From contig JAUCEF010000006.1 in the NCBI GenBank assembly GCA_033558025.1, positions 4,588,001 through 4,652,000 of the forward strand: 64,000 nucleotides of DNA, read 5' to 3'. Shown one piece after another: positions 9,113 through 19,800 of this stretch. Source of the stretch: Phytophthora sp. 'mugwort'. Lineage: Eukaryota; Oomycota; Peronosporomycetes; Peronosporales; Peronosporaceae. The translations under genes and the position numbers were made by a program. The notes beneath the pieces are model-generated. The model had not been told where the DNA came from. It searched no databases and was given only the letters and a program-made list of their open reading frames with translations. Positions within the stretch are counted from its first letter, which is position 1, and each line of letters starts with the position of its first letter.

Positions 9113-11413
9113 ATGCAGCTTCAGCAACACACAGTGTGGGTTCTGGCTATGGTTTGGGCGGTCACGCTAACGTTCGTCACAGCTAAGAATGACACAGATG
9201 CGAGTACCACGTATCCAACCAAGTCCGGTATCAGAATCTGGGTCGACCCCGCGACGCCTGATGACCACCAGACATACACGAGTTCCCGTGGCCGGACGTG
9301 GGATCTCGTCATGAGCGACGAGTTCAACACGCCTAACCGTAGTTTCCGACCTGGAGACGACCATATGTGGACTTCTCTCGAGAAACCCGACGGTGTCAAC
9401 GGTGCCCTCGAGCTCTATTCGCACAATATGACGTCTACTAAGTGCGATGAGGACGGCACGTGCTACTTCTACATCAAGGCCATCGACGAAGTGAACGTGA
9501 TTCACGTCTACAACATGTATACACACCCTCCTGGATTCGTGGACGCCTATTTCTTCTATCGAGGAGCTATGGTACAGTCGTGGAACAAGTTTTGCTACCA
9601 AGGTGGAATGATCGAAGCGCGTGTACAGCTCCCAGGCGTCGTCACACCAGATTCCGGGAACCCGGACCTTGCGAAGGGGAAGAACTCAAAGGTTGCCGCG
9701 ACAAAGTATTACCCAACGTGGCCTGGTATTTGGATGATGGGGAACCTCGCTCGCGCCATTTTCTCGGCTTCAACGAACCGGATGTGGCCATTCTCGTACG
9801 ACAAGTGCGAACCCGACCTTTTTGACCCAACCTATCAGCGTATCAGTGCGTGTAACGACAACCCCGGCTATGGTTTAAACCCGAACCAAGGCCGTGGCGC
9901 ACCGGAAATTGATGTACTGGAAGGTGGCGCGACGCTTTTGTCATCATCGCTTCAAATTGGACCGGGCATGCCCGACGAGTACCGTATTTTTGGTGTTGAT
10001 TTCTCTAAGGGAGACAGTAGTTCGGGGTGTATCTACGCTGGTACGTGTAAGACCCCCGGCGCCAATTATGCTGATGTCCCAACAGCATTTTACAAAAAGA
10101 AGCGTGGCCACAAATCATGGTATCAAGGTTTACGGTACTCTGCCAACAATTATTGTCAGTCGGATCCCGACGAGAAGCAGAAGTACAGTACTATTGCTGC
10201 ATCTGTGAAGTCGGGTATTACCGAGAATACATGCTCGAGTGAGATATGCCCCGCTTCCAACGACGTCAATGGCGACTTGAGTCTGATTGACGGCAAGGGT
10301 GACGACCACTGGGGCGTCAACTCGAACGGCACTTGCTACCCGCTGTTCAATGTTTATACTGGAGCTTATTTATGTGATCCGGACAATACTTTTTACAAAT
10401 GTGCCAAGCCGCGGAACGAATCTACGACGCCCAAATCCAAAGCCATGAGTCAGTTCAACTATCAGATGGATGCCATCTCGGCGAACTGGCCCGTGCATCT
10501 TGGAGCCTATATGGAGTTTTTGACCTACCAGCTTGAATGGGTCACGGGCAAGAATGGCTACGTGCGATGGATGCTAGGGGGAAGTCCATTGTTTGAAGTC
10601 CCGTCCGAATCGATCTGGAATATCCCACAGAATGCCAACAAGACCAACCCGGAGAAGTTGATGCTAGAAGAACCAATGTATATGATCTTTAACGTGGCGC
10701 TGTCGAGTTCGTGGGGTGCGACGCCTCCGAATCCCGGCAAGGAATGCCGCGGTAATGGCTCCGATGCGACCGTCAACAAGATTTGTGACGCCTTCCCGTT
10801 GTACCTTAAAATTGACTATATTCGGCTGTACCAGGACCTGGGCGATGACCTCGAAGCTGACAACTATATGCAGGTTGGTTGCGATCCGAAGAGCCACCCG
10901 ACGAAGAAATGGATTGATGCCCATATTGACGAGTATCAGGATGACGATAATCATCACAAAGAGGTGGCGGGTAAAGCGTTCTGTTCCATTAATGATGACT
11001 GCACGATTGGAGGCAGCTTCGGGAAGACAGCACTGAAGACGGGCAAGTGTATCAAGGGACGATGCCAGTGTTTGTACCCGTCGTCGTGGGGTGGTCCACG
11101 CTGTACGACGGCAGTCTCGGGCTCGTCGTCGACTACCGTCGCTAGCAAGTCCGTCACAAGCAGCTCGTACGGTCCTCCTTTCGGTATGACGATTGGTATT
11201 GCGGCTATCATTGTGTTCCTCAGTGTCATCTCCGTGATGTACGCGTCGAAGAAGGAGAAGAAGGCAGCGGCATTGCTGAAGAAACAGAGTAAACTGGCGG
11301 CAGACATGAACTATCGCAACGGTGGACAGGTCAAACAGGATGCCGAGAGGCAGTCGCAGAGCAACGACCCTCGCCAGAGACCAAGGGACAATTACAGTCA
11401 AAATTTCGTCTAA
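9113..11413 (+). CDS. SKN1/KRE6-like beta-glucan synthesis protein, copy 3 (intact)
   Basis: This is an intact frame of 766 residues. The first ATG gives a good signal peptide (residues 1-24, ending TFVTA); a later Met at residue 13 would shorten it. The GH16/SKN1-KRE6 domain covers about 37-605 with EIDVLE at E265, D267 and E270. An EGF-like cysteine cluster follows at about 620-665 (FCSINDDC ... SWGGPRC), then a serine-rich spacer, a membrane helix at about 690-710 (IGIAAIIVFLSVISVMY), and a 56-residue lysine/glutamine-rich tail ending RDNYSQNFV. By family it should act in cell-wall beta-glucan assembly along the secretory pathway. It is divergent from copy 2 and is followed by copy 4 on the same strand. 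DNA at 9236-9637 is almost identical to copy 1. Confidence 0.94.
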   Translation: MQLQQHTVWVLAMVWAVTLTFVTAKNDTDASTTYPTKSGIRIWVDPATPDDHQTYTSSRGRTWDLVMSDEFNTPNRSFRPGDDHMWTSLEKPDGVNGALELYSHNMTSTKCDEDGTCYFYIKAIDEVNVIHVYNMYTHPPGFVDAYFFYRGAMVQSWNKFCYQGGMIEARVQLPGVVTPDSGNPDLAKGKNSKVAATKYYPTWPGIWMMGNLARAIFSASTNRMWPFSYDKCEPDLFDPTYQRISACNDNPGYGLNPNQGRGAPEIDVLEGGATLLSSSLQIGPGMPDEYRIFGVDFSKGDSSSGCIYAGTCKTPGANYADVPTAFYKKKRGHKSWYQGLRYSANNYCQSDPDEKQKYSTIAASVKSGITENTCSSEICPASNDVNGDLSLIDGKGDDHWGVNSNGTCYPLFNVYTGAYLCDPDNTFYKCAKPRNESTTPKSKAMSQFNYQMDAISANWPVHLGAYMEFLTYQLEWVTGKNGYVRWMLGGSPLFEVPSESIWNIPQNANKTNPEKLMLEEPMYMIFNVALSSSWGATPPNPGKECRGNGSDATVNKICDAFPLYLKIDYIRLYQDLGDDLEADNYMQVGCDPKSHPTKKWIDAHIDEYQDDDNHHKEVAGKAFCSINDDCTIGGSFGKTALKTGKCIKGRCQCLYPSSWGGPRCTTAVSGSSSTTVASKSVTSSSYGPPFGMTIGIAAIIVFLSVISVMYASKKEKKAAALLKKQSKLAADMNYRNGGQVKQDAERQSQSNDPRQRPRDNYSQNFV

Positions 11414-12634
11414 GTTCTCGAATAAATTAACTTTCAACTACGCCCTTTATCTCGTGAGGTCAAGAAGCTGCAATAGAGAAGATTTGTTCATGGAGCGAAG
11501 CGAACCCTGACTCATTGGCACAGTCTCTTATACCACGAGCGACATACGACTCCACGTTGGACAGTGCCTTCAGAGCATCTGGATACTGTAGCACCTTCAA
11601 GCGTGACCTCCGCATTCGAAGCGGCAGATTATTGTGATCGACATTCTGATATTCATCTATGCACGTCTGACGACGCGAATGCAGCTCAAGATATCTGCTG
11701 TAGACAAGCAAGACAGTATATTCGAGCACTCAAGTAAAACAAGCAACGTCGGGCACCAAAGAAGAAGCCAGCGAATTTCAAGTCAGACGACATCGTTGAA
11801 TCAGCCCGGAGGAGAAGATGGTGAAAGTTGTCAGCGCCCGCAGCACCAAAAAGATCAAGAAGTCTGTAGACGCGACGGAGAAGACTTTGGAGCGGAATGC
11901 ACAGCGATGCGAGCCAGCAGATGGCGTAAATGCTGCTCCCGATTTGCGTCGTCGTGTTGTGCAGTATCGAGCGGGTGTTTTTTTGTACCTTTGAAGTTGA
12001 CCAAAGAGTCTGCTTTAGCTTCCGCAGAACTGCCAGTTCCTCCAGTTCAATTGGATGTCCGTATCGACCAGCATTGTTGCTGCTGAGCTGGTGCAAGCTG
12101 CTATTGTACTGAACTGGACCCGCGAGAAGGCTTTCGTCCGCCAGTTCCGTCCTCTGGGTAAGCTTAGCGGCATGGAGTCAGACACGGCAGATCCGCTGAT
12201 GGTTGATCATGACCATCGCCAAAGCCTTTCAGATAATCATCCGGTGCAGACGACACTCACTACAATCGTGTGGCTTAGACCTTCCCCAAGCGCTGTTCCC
12301 ATTCAAACCGACTGCCTGTACACAGTATGCAGCTGCCCGGCGTTCGAGTCTCGAACTTCGAGTTGGGAAGGGCCTCAATGCGTTGTAGGCCAAGGCTTTA
12401 AGGCAGGTGTCCTCGCTATCCGATGACTCGACGGAAGATTGCATCGCCTTATCCGACAACGTCGCGGTTTACCCGGGTTTAAAATCTTCATAGCAAGCCA
12501 CCATGTAGAGCGTCTTATACTGCCTCTACGTTAATAATGTCGAGGGCTTTTAGCCCTACTTATAATGAGTCGGTCCAGCAGGTTTGAAAACCTGTTTCCA
12601 CAAACTTTAGAGAAAAGCGGCACGTAGGCACGCG
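11414..12634 (+). other. Spacer between copies 3 and 4 with short coding-like stretches
   Basis: No complete gene is recognisable. A 58-codon frame beginning MVKVVSARSTKKIKK starts near 11818 and ends at the stop just before 12000. A second stretch in another frame reads KLTKESALASAELPVPP just downstream. Both look protein-like in composition and could be remains of one broken gene, but I do not recognise the family. Confidence 0.25.
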
Positions 12635-14898
12635 ATGAGGTTCCACACGCTTGCATTATGGGCCTTCGCTATTGTTATTGTGACCATGACAGCGTCCACC
12701 GCGAAGAATGCAACCACCTCAAGCACAACATACCCGACCAAGTCGGGCATCGGAACGTGGGTGGACCCCGCGCCTAAGGATCGTCAGATCTACACGAGCT
12801 CTCGAGGTCGGACCTGGGACCTCGTCATGAGCGACGAATATAACACTCTCAACCGCAGTTTCCGACCCGGAGACGACCACATTTGGAATTCTCTTGAGAA
12901 ACCCGACGGGGTGAATGGAGCTCTGGAACCTTACTCTCATAATATGACGCTACGATGTGTGACGACGACGATATCTGCTATTTCTACATTAGAGCGGTCG
13001 ACGAAGTGAACGTGATTCACGTCTACAACATGTACACGCATCCTCCCGGCTATTTTTTGACGCCTCCTTCTTCTACCGCGCGGCGATGGTCCCGTCGTGG
13101 AATAAATTTTGCTTCCAAGGCGGCATGTTGGAGGTACGAGCACAGCTCTCGGGAGCCGTGTCGGAAGCGTCTGGCAACCTCGACCTGGCGGTGGGAAAGA
13201 ATGGCAAGGTCCGGACGACCAAGTATTACCCGACGTGACCTGGTACCTGGATGATGGGGAACCTCGGTCGTGCCATCTTTTCGGCGTCCACGAACCGAAT
13301 GTGGCCGTTTTCATACGGTCGATGCGAACCTGACGTCTTCAACCCGGAAAACCAGCGTATCAGTGCCTCCGACGACAATCCGGGCTATGGTCTGAACCCG
13401 AACCAAGGTTGAGGCGCTCCTGAGATCGACTTGCTGGAAGGCGGAGGTCTCGCGGTCTCGTCGTCGTTACAGATCGCGCCGGGCATGCCGGAAGACTACC
13501 GACTGTACCCCATGGACACGTCGACAGGGGACAACCTGTACTGCGTGCACGGTTACAGCTGCACCACTCCTGGTGCCAACTACATCGACGTGCCGACGTC
13601 GTATTATCAGCAAGAACGTGGCCACAAGTCGTGGTATCAAGGCCTTCGTACGCATCAAACAACTTCTGTCAGCAAGACGCCGAGGCGACGCAGAGCTACG
13701 CCACAGTCGCGGCGGCGTTGAAGACTGGCATGACGGAAACTCTTCCACGGTGGCTACATGTCCTGCCTCGGGAGATATAAACGCCGATATCGGTCTGATC
13801 GACGATGTCGGAGAGAACCATTGGGGAATCAACACGAACGGCACGTGCTACCCGCTTGTGAATTCGTATATGGGTACGTACTTGTGTGACCCCGACAATA
13901 CCTTCTCGAAATGTGCCAGTCCGCGTAATATTAGCACCACTCCCAAGTCGAACGCCATGAGCTCGTTCAACTATCAGATGGACGCCATTTCGTCCAATTG
14001 GCCTGTGCGTCTTGGCGCATACATTGGCTTCGTCGAGTACCAGATCGAGTGGGTCACGGGCAAGAATGGCTACGTGCGGTGGATGCTTCAGGGCAGTCCG
14101 CTCTTTGAGGTCACAACGGACGCGTTCTCCAACGTGCCTCAGAACTCGAACAAGATGAATCCACAGAAGGTAATGCTGGAGGAGCCAATGTCCTTCATCG
14201 TGAACGTCGCACTGTCGAGTTCCTGGGGCGCGACGCCTCCAAATGCAGGCAAAGAATACCACGGGGACGGCAGAGACGACGAGACGAACTGGATCTGCGA
14301 CTCGTTCCCTAGGTACCTTAAAGTCGACTATATGCGGCTGTATCAAGATCTTGGAGACGATCTGGACGCTGACAATTACATGCAAGTCGGTTGTGACCCC
14401 CAGAGCCACCTGGCAAAGCAATGGATTGAGCCCATATTGACGAATACGAAGACGACGACAATCGCCACGAGGAAGTCGCTGGCAAGGCCTTTTGTGCTAT
14501 TGATGACGACTGCACGATCGGTGGAAACCTCGGCAAGACAGCGCTCAAGACGGGAAAGTGTGTGAAGCGGAGATGCCAGTGTACATATCCTCGTCGTGGG
14601 GCGGACCTCGCTGCACAACTGCAATCTCGAGCTCGACAAGTCCAAGTTCGAGTTCTGTATCCAAGAGCTCGTACGGTCCGCCAATGGGTCTATCGATCGG
14701 CATGGCAACAGTATTGTGCTTTTGTCGCTCATCTCTGTATATTGGTCGATTTTCGTCGTGATGAAAGTCAAGTCTGCGACGGAGATGAAGAAGGCTGTAG
14801 TCCTTGATAATAGCGACGACAATTAATTGAAGCCGTCCTATCCCAGAGACCAAGGGCAGCGGCGGCCAATAGACTACTACAGTCAAAATTTTGTCTAA
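12635..14898 (+). pseudogene. SKN1/KRE6-like protein, copy 4 (dead, many lesions)
   Basis: Homology to copies 2 and 3 can be followed from a signal peptide (MRFHTLALWAFAIVIVTMTASTA) to the final SQNFV and stop at 14896-14898, so the whole gene is present but broken. Lesions seen: frame breaks near 12950, 13054, 13650, 13739, 14428 and 14590, and probably one more near 14740; TGA replacing Trp in the YYPTW block (13236-13238); and TGA replacing Arg just before the catalytic motif (13410-13412), which here reads EIDLLE. The mix of several small indels and two nonsense changes indicates long-standing loss of function. It lies 1.2 kb downstream of copy 3 in the same direction, as expected of a tandem duplicate. 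Confidence 0.92.
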
Positions 14899-15357
14899 AC
14901 TCAACTATTGTATGCTACGTTCTAACCAATTTAAAACACATCCGCTAATTATTAGCCAACCGAACTCGCTGTAGATTAGCATTCTAGCCAATAAGTGTAC
15001 ATAAAGGTTAGTCGAGTCCCCTTAGACAGCCGATCGGTCGTATCAAGTCCGATCAACACACTCTATGTCCATTCAAATACCAAGTCATTGACGTATCACT
15101 TGCTTATTGTGCTTTTATCGGACCAGGGCTATGGGCTTAGATGAATTGCAGCCGGGCAACACCTTGCGGGCCAAGGCAACAGCGATCGCGGCGTTCGGCA
15201 AATTTCTCAAGGATGAGGAGGTTGAGGATAATTACGTAAGAGACTGCATTGATAGCGATGAGAGTGGGAAGAGCTTTATGTGTGTGATGGATAAGGTTAA
15301 TATGTATATTGCATTTAATCAGGGGAGGAAAGGTAAACCGTCAGCTCGCAACCCTGC

Positions 15358-15365
15358 CATGCAGT
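15358..15365. repeat. Target-site duplication, left copy (CATGCAGT)
   Basis: CATGCAGT directly precedes the inserted element and is repeated exactly at 16377-16384. Eight base pairs is the usual hAT duplication length. Confidence 0.85.
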
Positions 15366-16376
15366 CAGGGCCGGAGCCAGGACTAAATTAATGGGGAGGG
15401 GGCCAACTTAGGTGTAGGGTTAACGGGTGATCCTTTGTCACGGGAGTTTCCTCCAGCTCTGAGTGGTTTCCATCGAGTGGTTTCGTAATGGCTTCTGCTC
15501 TTCTCGTTGAACACAGTTTAAAATCTTTTCGATCGGGGGCGCGCTGTCATGACGAAGAAAAGGTTGAAGACTACCAAACTCACGGCCTTCTTCGAAACTC
15601 CAATCCGCACAGATAGGAATGATTCGAATACCAATGAACCTGCTCTCACGTCACTGGATCCAATTTTGTGTACGAGAATCGAATTAGCACAGACTTTGTG
15701 TGAAGCAAACAACATACCCGTCGATCCTCGCAATTGTTCCGTCCATGTTTTGTGAGAGGCGATCATGCTGATCGACCGCCAAATTTGTTCGTCATATTAA
15801 ACAGATTAAACAGGAAGTCGAGCGCTTCCGTAACGCAGCAGTGAAAGATACTCGATTTGCCGATCTAAAATATTTACGGGAGCTGAGCGAGTGCATGGTT
15901 AGAGCAGGCAATCAATCACACACAATATCCAGTATTCTACCGCGTTATTCAGCTGGCGTGAGTTCTTCCAGTATCAACAACGAGTTCCGAACGATCGTTT
16001 TCAGCGCAGAAGTGGGTGAAGACGAGGCTACGGACAACTGTGAACGATGAGTGAACATCATATCTCATGCTATTGGCAATAGAACGAGATATGTCTACCA
16101 TGGTCGATCTGATTCTGCTTCGACCGATTCAGTTTGCTGCGTGAACGGCGAATCCCCCTATAATCATGATTATTGATTTTACTCTCTCTCTTTTTACGCA
16201 CCATAAGCGATCAAAACAGCATATCTAACTTCGCGTTGTGGCGTCCCCATTGCTATAACTCGTTTTTTATGGAGTCTATGCTACTTGATCCTACGACTTC
16301 TACCCTTTTGGGCGAAGGGTTCAACTCCAATCGAGGGGGCTGGTGCCCCCTCATTTTGTATGGAGCTCCGGACCTG
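15366..16376. mobile_element. hAT-like DNA transposon, non-autonomous or decayed (1,011 bp)
   Basis: The ends are CAGGGCCGGAGC on the left and, reverse-complemented, CAGGTCCGGAGC on the right: 11 of 12 bases match. The exact 8-bp direct repeat CATGCAGT flanks it. Short terminal repeats beginning CAGG plus 8-bp duplications are typical of the hAT superfamily. Inside, 15549-15755 reads MTKKRLKTTKLTAFFETP, which resembles the N-terminus of hAT/BED-type transposases, and 15841-16050 is a further short frame. No full transposase remains, so it would need a helper. It interrupts a Crypton recombinase and is therefore younger than that element. Confidence 0.75.
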
Positions 16377-16384
16377 CATGCAGT
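16377..16384. repeat. Target-site duplication, right copy (CATGCAGT)
   Basis: Exact repeat of 15358-15365, immediately after the right terminus of the hAT-like element. Confidence 0.85.
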
Positions 16385-16964
16385 ATTATCGGCAAGCCAA
16401 GCTGTGGCTGCTCGACCAATTCCCAAAGCACCGAGCATCCTTAGAAACTCGGTTGCTCAAAATGGGGAAGACACTAGACAGATTCTGCTCGAAGCGGGAT
16501 GGTGATGAGTTTGTAGCCAAACCAATTCCGTCTAGGAAGTCTGATTTGAAAACAATGTTACTATATTTGTATACTTACGCGTACTCCGAAAGCGACTATC
16601 AGGATGCTGCTCTGCTGTGTCTCCTCTGGTACCGGTTTGGACGCGCATCGGAACTGGCAATGGTCCGCAAGCAGAACATATCTGGGGATGCAGCTGACGT
16701 CTTCTTTCTGCGCTTTGTCCGCGTCAAGACGTCCGAGGAGCAGGGGTTACCTCTCTTCCCAGACGCCGCCGCTGGTCTAAGGACCAAAAGGTGTTGTGGC
16801 CCGAGGCCATCCAGAGTGGAACGGATAAGCTCGTTGAGCAAGAAAGTCTTGAGAACACCCCGTGACGTGGGGCGACACGCCGCTAGTGAAGTACGACGAC
16901 TAAGGCATCCGTTGAGGCGACGACAAGCGTAGACGTGCGTGTCCACAGTATTGATGGGGGAGAG

Positions 16965-17300
16965 TGTAACGGGGTTACAAGTACTCGAGGTACTAAGGAA
17001 TGTGACACACTAACTGATGTGCACACCCATTAACATAAAGCAGTACTCAGTACTGGAAATATACCAAGCGTCAGTAGGGGGCTTCTCAGACATTAGTTAT
17101 GCATTTGATTAGGTTTAACTATGCTTTTTATTGAGACTTATACATATAGGACAAAGGCGGCTCTGCCGCGAGTAAAGAGAAATAAAATTAGTTACATTTG
17201 GAAACGAAGAGTTAATGAGCTTTGTGAAGGTCATTGTTACTTTTAACTTGTGAAGGTCGTGGAGTCCATAGATTGCGATCTAGCTAGATTGCGATCTAGT
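16965..17300 (+). repeat. Probable gypsy LTR, family B (3' limit uncertain)
   Basis: A purine-rich run TTGATGGGGGAGAG is followed at 16965 by TGTAACGGGGTTACA, the same 15-bp palindromic start as the LTR at 19451. The next bases form a small hairpin (AGTACTCGAGGTACT), comparable in place but not in sequence to the other LTR. Polypurine tract plus this start supports a 3' LTR in + orientation. I cannot find its right end; a 16-bp direct repeat (GATTGCGATCTAG) at about 17268-17297 may lie near it. Confidence 0.45.
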
Positions 17301-19450
17301 CACCGACCTTAGCTAAAGTCTTCCTCTACGCAAAGATACGGCAACCCCGCTGCACTGAAGGTATGCAGGGGTCGCTCCCCCCTGGGGCACAGGCCACAGA
17401 TTGTCCCGATGGAGGTATACCTCCCGGGTGGACACGGTCCACGGACACCCAAAGGCATCAGAAGTCGGAAAGCCCCGTCTCCGTCATTCGTCCGACGGTC
17501 AACCCGACCTTCAAGGTGCGACAAGTCGTCTGCCAGACCACATTCGTCGTCACGAATCGGCCCAAGGATCCCAGCGTTCCCGGCCTAGGCGGCGGCACCA
17601 CCACCATCACCACGCCCAAGCGCAAGCGGAAGGACTCGTTGAAGACACCAGCGAAGAACGGCGTCTTCAACGGCCCGAGGTGGTGCCGAAGGCGCCACAC
17701 CAGGCCCCGAGACAGGCCGGAGGGGCGGTGCCTCATACTCGTACTCGTACGAGGGCGACGCCGCCTCTCCTTGACCGTAAGGGGGAGATCACTACCACGT
17801 GGAGCGCGTGCTCCAGGTACAGCGCTTTCACGGGAAGCGCCAGATCCGCGTGAAGTGGAGGGGGTACTCGGAGGCTGAGTGCTCCTGAGAGCCGATTGAA
17901 CGGCTCCAGGTTGGTTGCCTGAAGGCTGTCGCGATCTGGAACCGAAACGGCGACGGCTTTGTAAGTAGTTCGGGTTTTCTTGCCAGAACGGGGTGTTGTG
18001 GTAAAACCAAGACCATACCCGCGCTCATCATGAGCGCTAGAAGCAGGATGCTTCTGCAGCTCTTTAGAGAGCTGTCGTTTGCCTACCACATGGGCAAACC
18101 CAATGCGGAGATCTCGGAGGTCGAAGATATTTTTTTGATATCTCGCCGGAGAACGTCAGGTTATCCTTTTGAGCACCGCGTAGCTGCCCATTTCTAACAG
18201 ACGGCCTCAGCCTCTTGGAAAGAGTCACTCTGTGCTGGTGGTCGTTATCACCCAGACAGTGGAGTTAAAGAAAATGGCATAGTGTGGGGGCATCACGGAT
18301 GGGTTGCCCCAAACAGGTCGCGAATTCCCGACCAGAGCTCTGGCTTATTTCGTCAGCTCGTGAACTCTTTGAGAGGAGTATGGTGCGGTGCTAGGAGCAC
18401 GCACCTAGCAGCACCCACGTTCTGTTTAAACGCGGGCAGTTTGGCCACCAGGTGGCCTTCGTATGCGCCCATAGCGGAGCGTTCGCCGAGAAGCACTCGA
18501 GGCGTCTGGAGCTGATCGATGTAGGCATCAGCTCCGGGGACGCCTCAGGACGAAAATACCCGGGAGCGTAAGGCGTCCGCCACCGAGAGGCGAAGAATAC
18601 TTCTTCACAGGCGACTGGGTCATCGGGGTACGCACTCCCTTTCGACGAACAGCCAGGTACTCCGACTGCTACCCGTCAAGATCGTTAGAGGTCTCTCGGC
18701 CAACTTGGCCCTCTCCTCGTCGTCGGAAGAAGAACTAAAGAAGCCCTTATCCTTATAAGTGATTGTCGCCAACTATTCACGGAGCGGCGACCGGGAAGCA
18801 ACCCGCCGCTTACGGCTAACTTCCGAGCTGCTGCTGCCTTCGCATCCTTGACGCGACAGTCGCCTCAGCGAGCGTCCAGTGCTTGGCTGAAGAACGGGGT
18901 TTCTATTTGGCCTCCTTGGGTGAGCCAGGACTCCCCTGACGTTCGAGTGTCCCACCGCCATCGTCGACATCGTGGCTAGACAGCGGGACACGAGCCCAAG
19001 CGAATCGGACCGACTCGGGTCGCCTTCAGACTTTTTGCGTTTGATTTTCACTGTCACCCCAGGATATGGGAGAGTCCTCTCCATAGTCCAAGAGGAGCTC
19101 AAGATCCTCAACACTCGGCTCAGGCGCCATGGAGTTACATTGGATGTCACCTTGGTGGATCCCTTAGGCAGAGCCTTTGCCAGATGACTTAGAGCTCTTA
19201 GCCTACTGCTCGGAAGCAACAAGCTTAGCAGGAGCTTTTGCAATGATGAAAGACCGAGTCTGGATCATATTGGAGGCTGAAGTGGAAACCGAGACGAAGA
19301 AGAGCACGTGCGAGTGCTCGGGCTCAAAAGGAAATGAGCCGGCTGCGGAAACTAACCACAGCGATGTCGATGTATTCGACTTGGAGAGTGACAGGCGGCG
19401 ACTTCTTTCACTCGTCCGGGATGGTCGGTAAACCGAACCTAAGTGGGGGA
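17301..19450 (+). other. Decayed gypsy 3' region outside the chromodomain
   Basis: Apart from the chromodomain at 17733-17910, this stretch lies between two LTR-like sequences and ends in a polypurine tract (AAGTGGGGGA) just before the LTR at 19451. Coding-like fragments on + include 18972-19187 (SIVQEELKILNTRLRRHG) and 19177-19431 (acidic, ending RRRLLSLVRDGR). A 156-codon minus-strand ORF at 18773-19243 overlaps them. I do not recognise any of these as a known domain. Confidence 0.4.
17733..17910 (+). pseudogene. Gypsy chromovirus integrase C-terminus with chromodomain, broken
   Basis: In the frame running through 17787 the sequence reads HYHVERVLQ ... GKRQIRVKWRGYSEAECS, then TGA where the conserved Trp should be, then EPIERL. 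This is the chromodomain that ends pol in Ty3/gypsy chromoviruses. Two further stops lie just upstream near 17772-17780. The rest of pol is not recognisable to the left. The LTR at 19451 in the same orientation is the likely 3' end of this element. Confidence 0.6.
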
Positions 19451-19800
19451 TGTAACGGGGTTACATGAAGAGTGCCAAGTCACTCTTCAGAATGGTGTAT
19501 CCAAGTACCCTATTGCTGTGGCCAACATCACTATGACGTCACCGATGGGTACCACACATATGGTACAAAGGCCTCAGAACCACCCAATAGGATAACCTCT
19601 AGGGTTACTTTATAGGTGACTTATAGTTCGTATGAAGACGCATTAAAAAGGGTCACTTATAAAGGTATTCAGTTTTATATAAAACCAATTTGGTAACAGT
19701 CCCCTCAGACTAGGGACTAGTGAACTGCCGTTCACTGAGCGTTTGTATACTCTCCGGGAATAACACTTCCTGTGCGCAAGGTGTTGTGGGCCCCGCCACA
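19451..19800 (+). repeat. Gypsy LTR, family A (3' LTR of a decayed element)
   Basis: It begins TGTAACGGGGTTACA directly after a polypurine tract and ends CCGCCACA, so it has canonical TG...CA termini. The whole stretch aligns with the minus-strand solo LTR at 35635-35997, including GTGAACTGCCGTTCACTG (one base differs), the CACTTCCTGTGCGCAAGGTG block and the hairpin GAAGAGTG...CACTCTTC near its start. No 5' partner was found. Confidence 0.75.

Larger units (their letters stand above)
15131..16780 (+). pseudogene. Crypton-type tyrosine recombinase, N-terminal and middle part, split by an insertion
   Basis: Two pieces belong together. Codons from the ATG at 15131 give LRAKATAIAAFGKFL ... NMYIAFNQGRKGKPSARN, and from 16385 the frame continues YYRQAKLWLLDQFPKHR ... 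DAALLCLLWYRFGRASELAMVRKQN ... FLRFVRVKTSEEQGLPLFPD. This is the pattern of oomycete Crypton elements; RASEL holds the first catalytic arginine. The pieces are separated by a 1,011-bp element with an 8-bp target duplication, and removing it with one duplication copy restores the frame exactly. After about 16755 the similarity ends, so the H-x-x-R box and catalytic tyrosine are absent: the copy is truncated as well as interrupted. Family assignment is from memory of the motifs. Confidence 0.7.

Noticed and set aside
8797..9186. 129-codon plus-strand ORF just before copy 3
   Set aside because: It overlaps the copy 3 start in another frame and has no family signature or signal; the copy 3 start at 9113 explains the region.
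9167..9601. Identical antisense ORFs opposite copies 1 and 3 (1117-1569 and 9167-9601)
   Set aside because: Their identity is explained by the DNA-level conversion tract and does not indicate selection on an antisense protein.
10664..11437. 257-codon ORF antisense to KRE6-like copy 3
   Set aside because: It lies wholly opposite a clearly coding, conserved frame. Similar antisense frames opposite copies 1 and 4 follow from codon bias (RNY pattern), and it shows no domain.
17401..17853. 150-codon plus-strand ORF with a histidine run
   Set aside because: The chromodomain text lies in a different frame of the same DNA, so this frame is a shadow; the His run comes from a CACCAC repeat.
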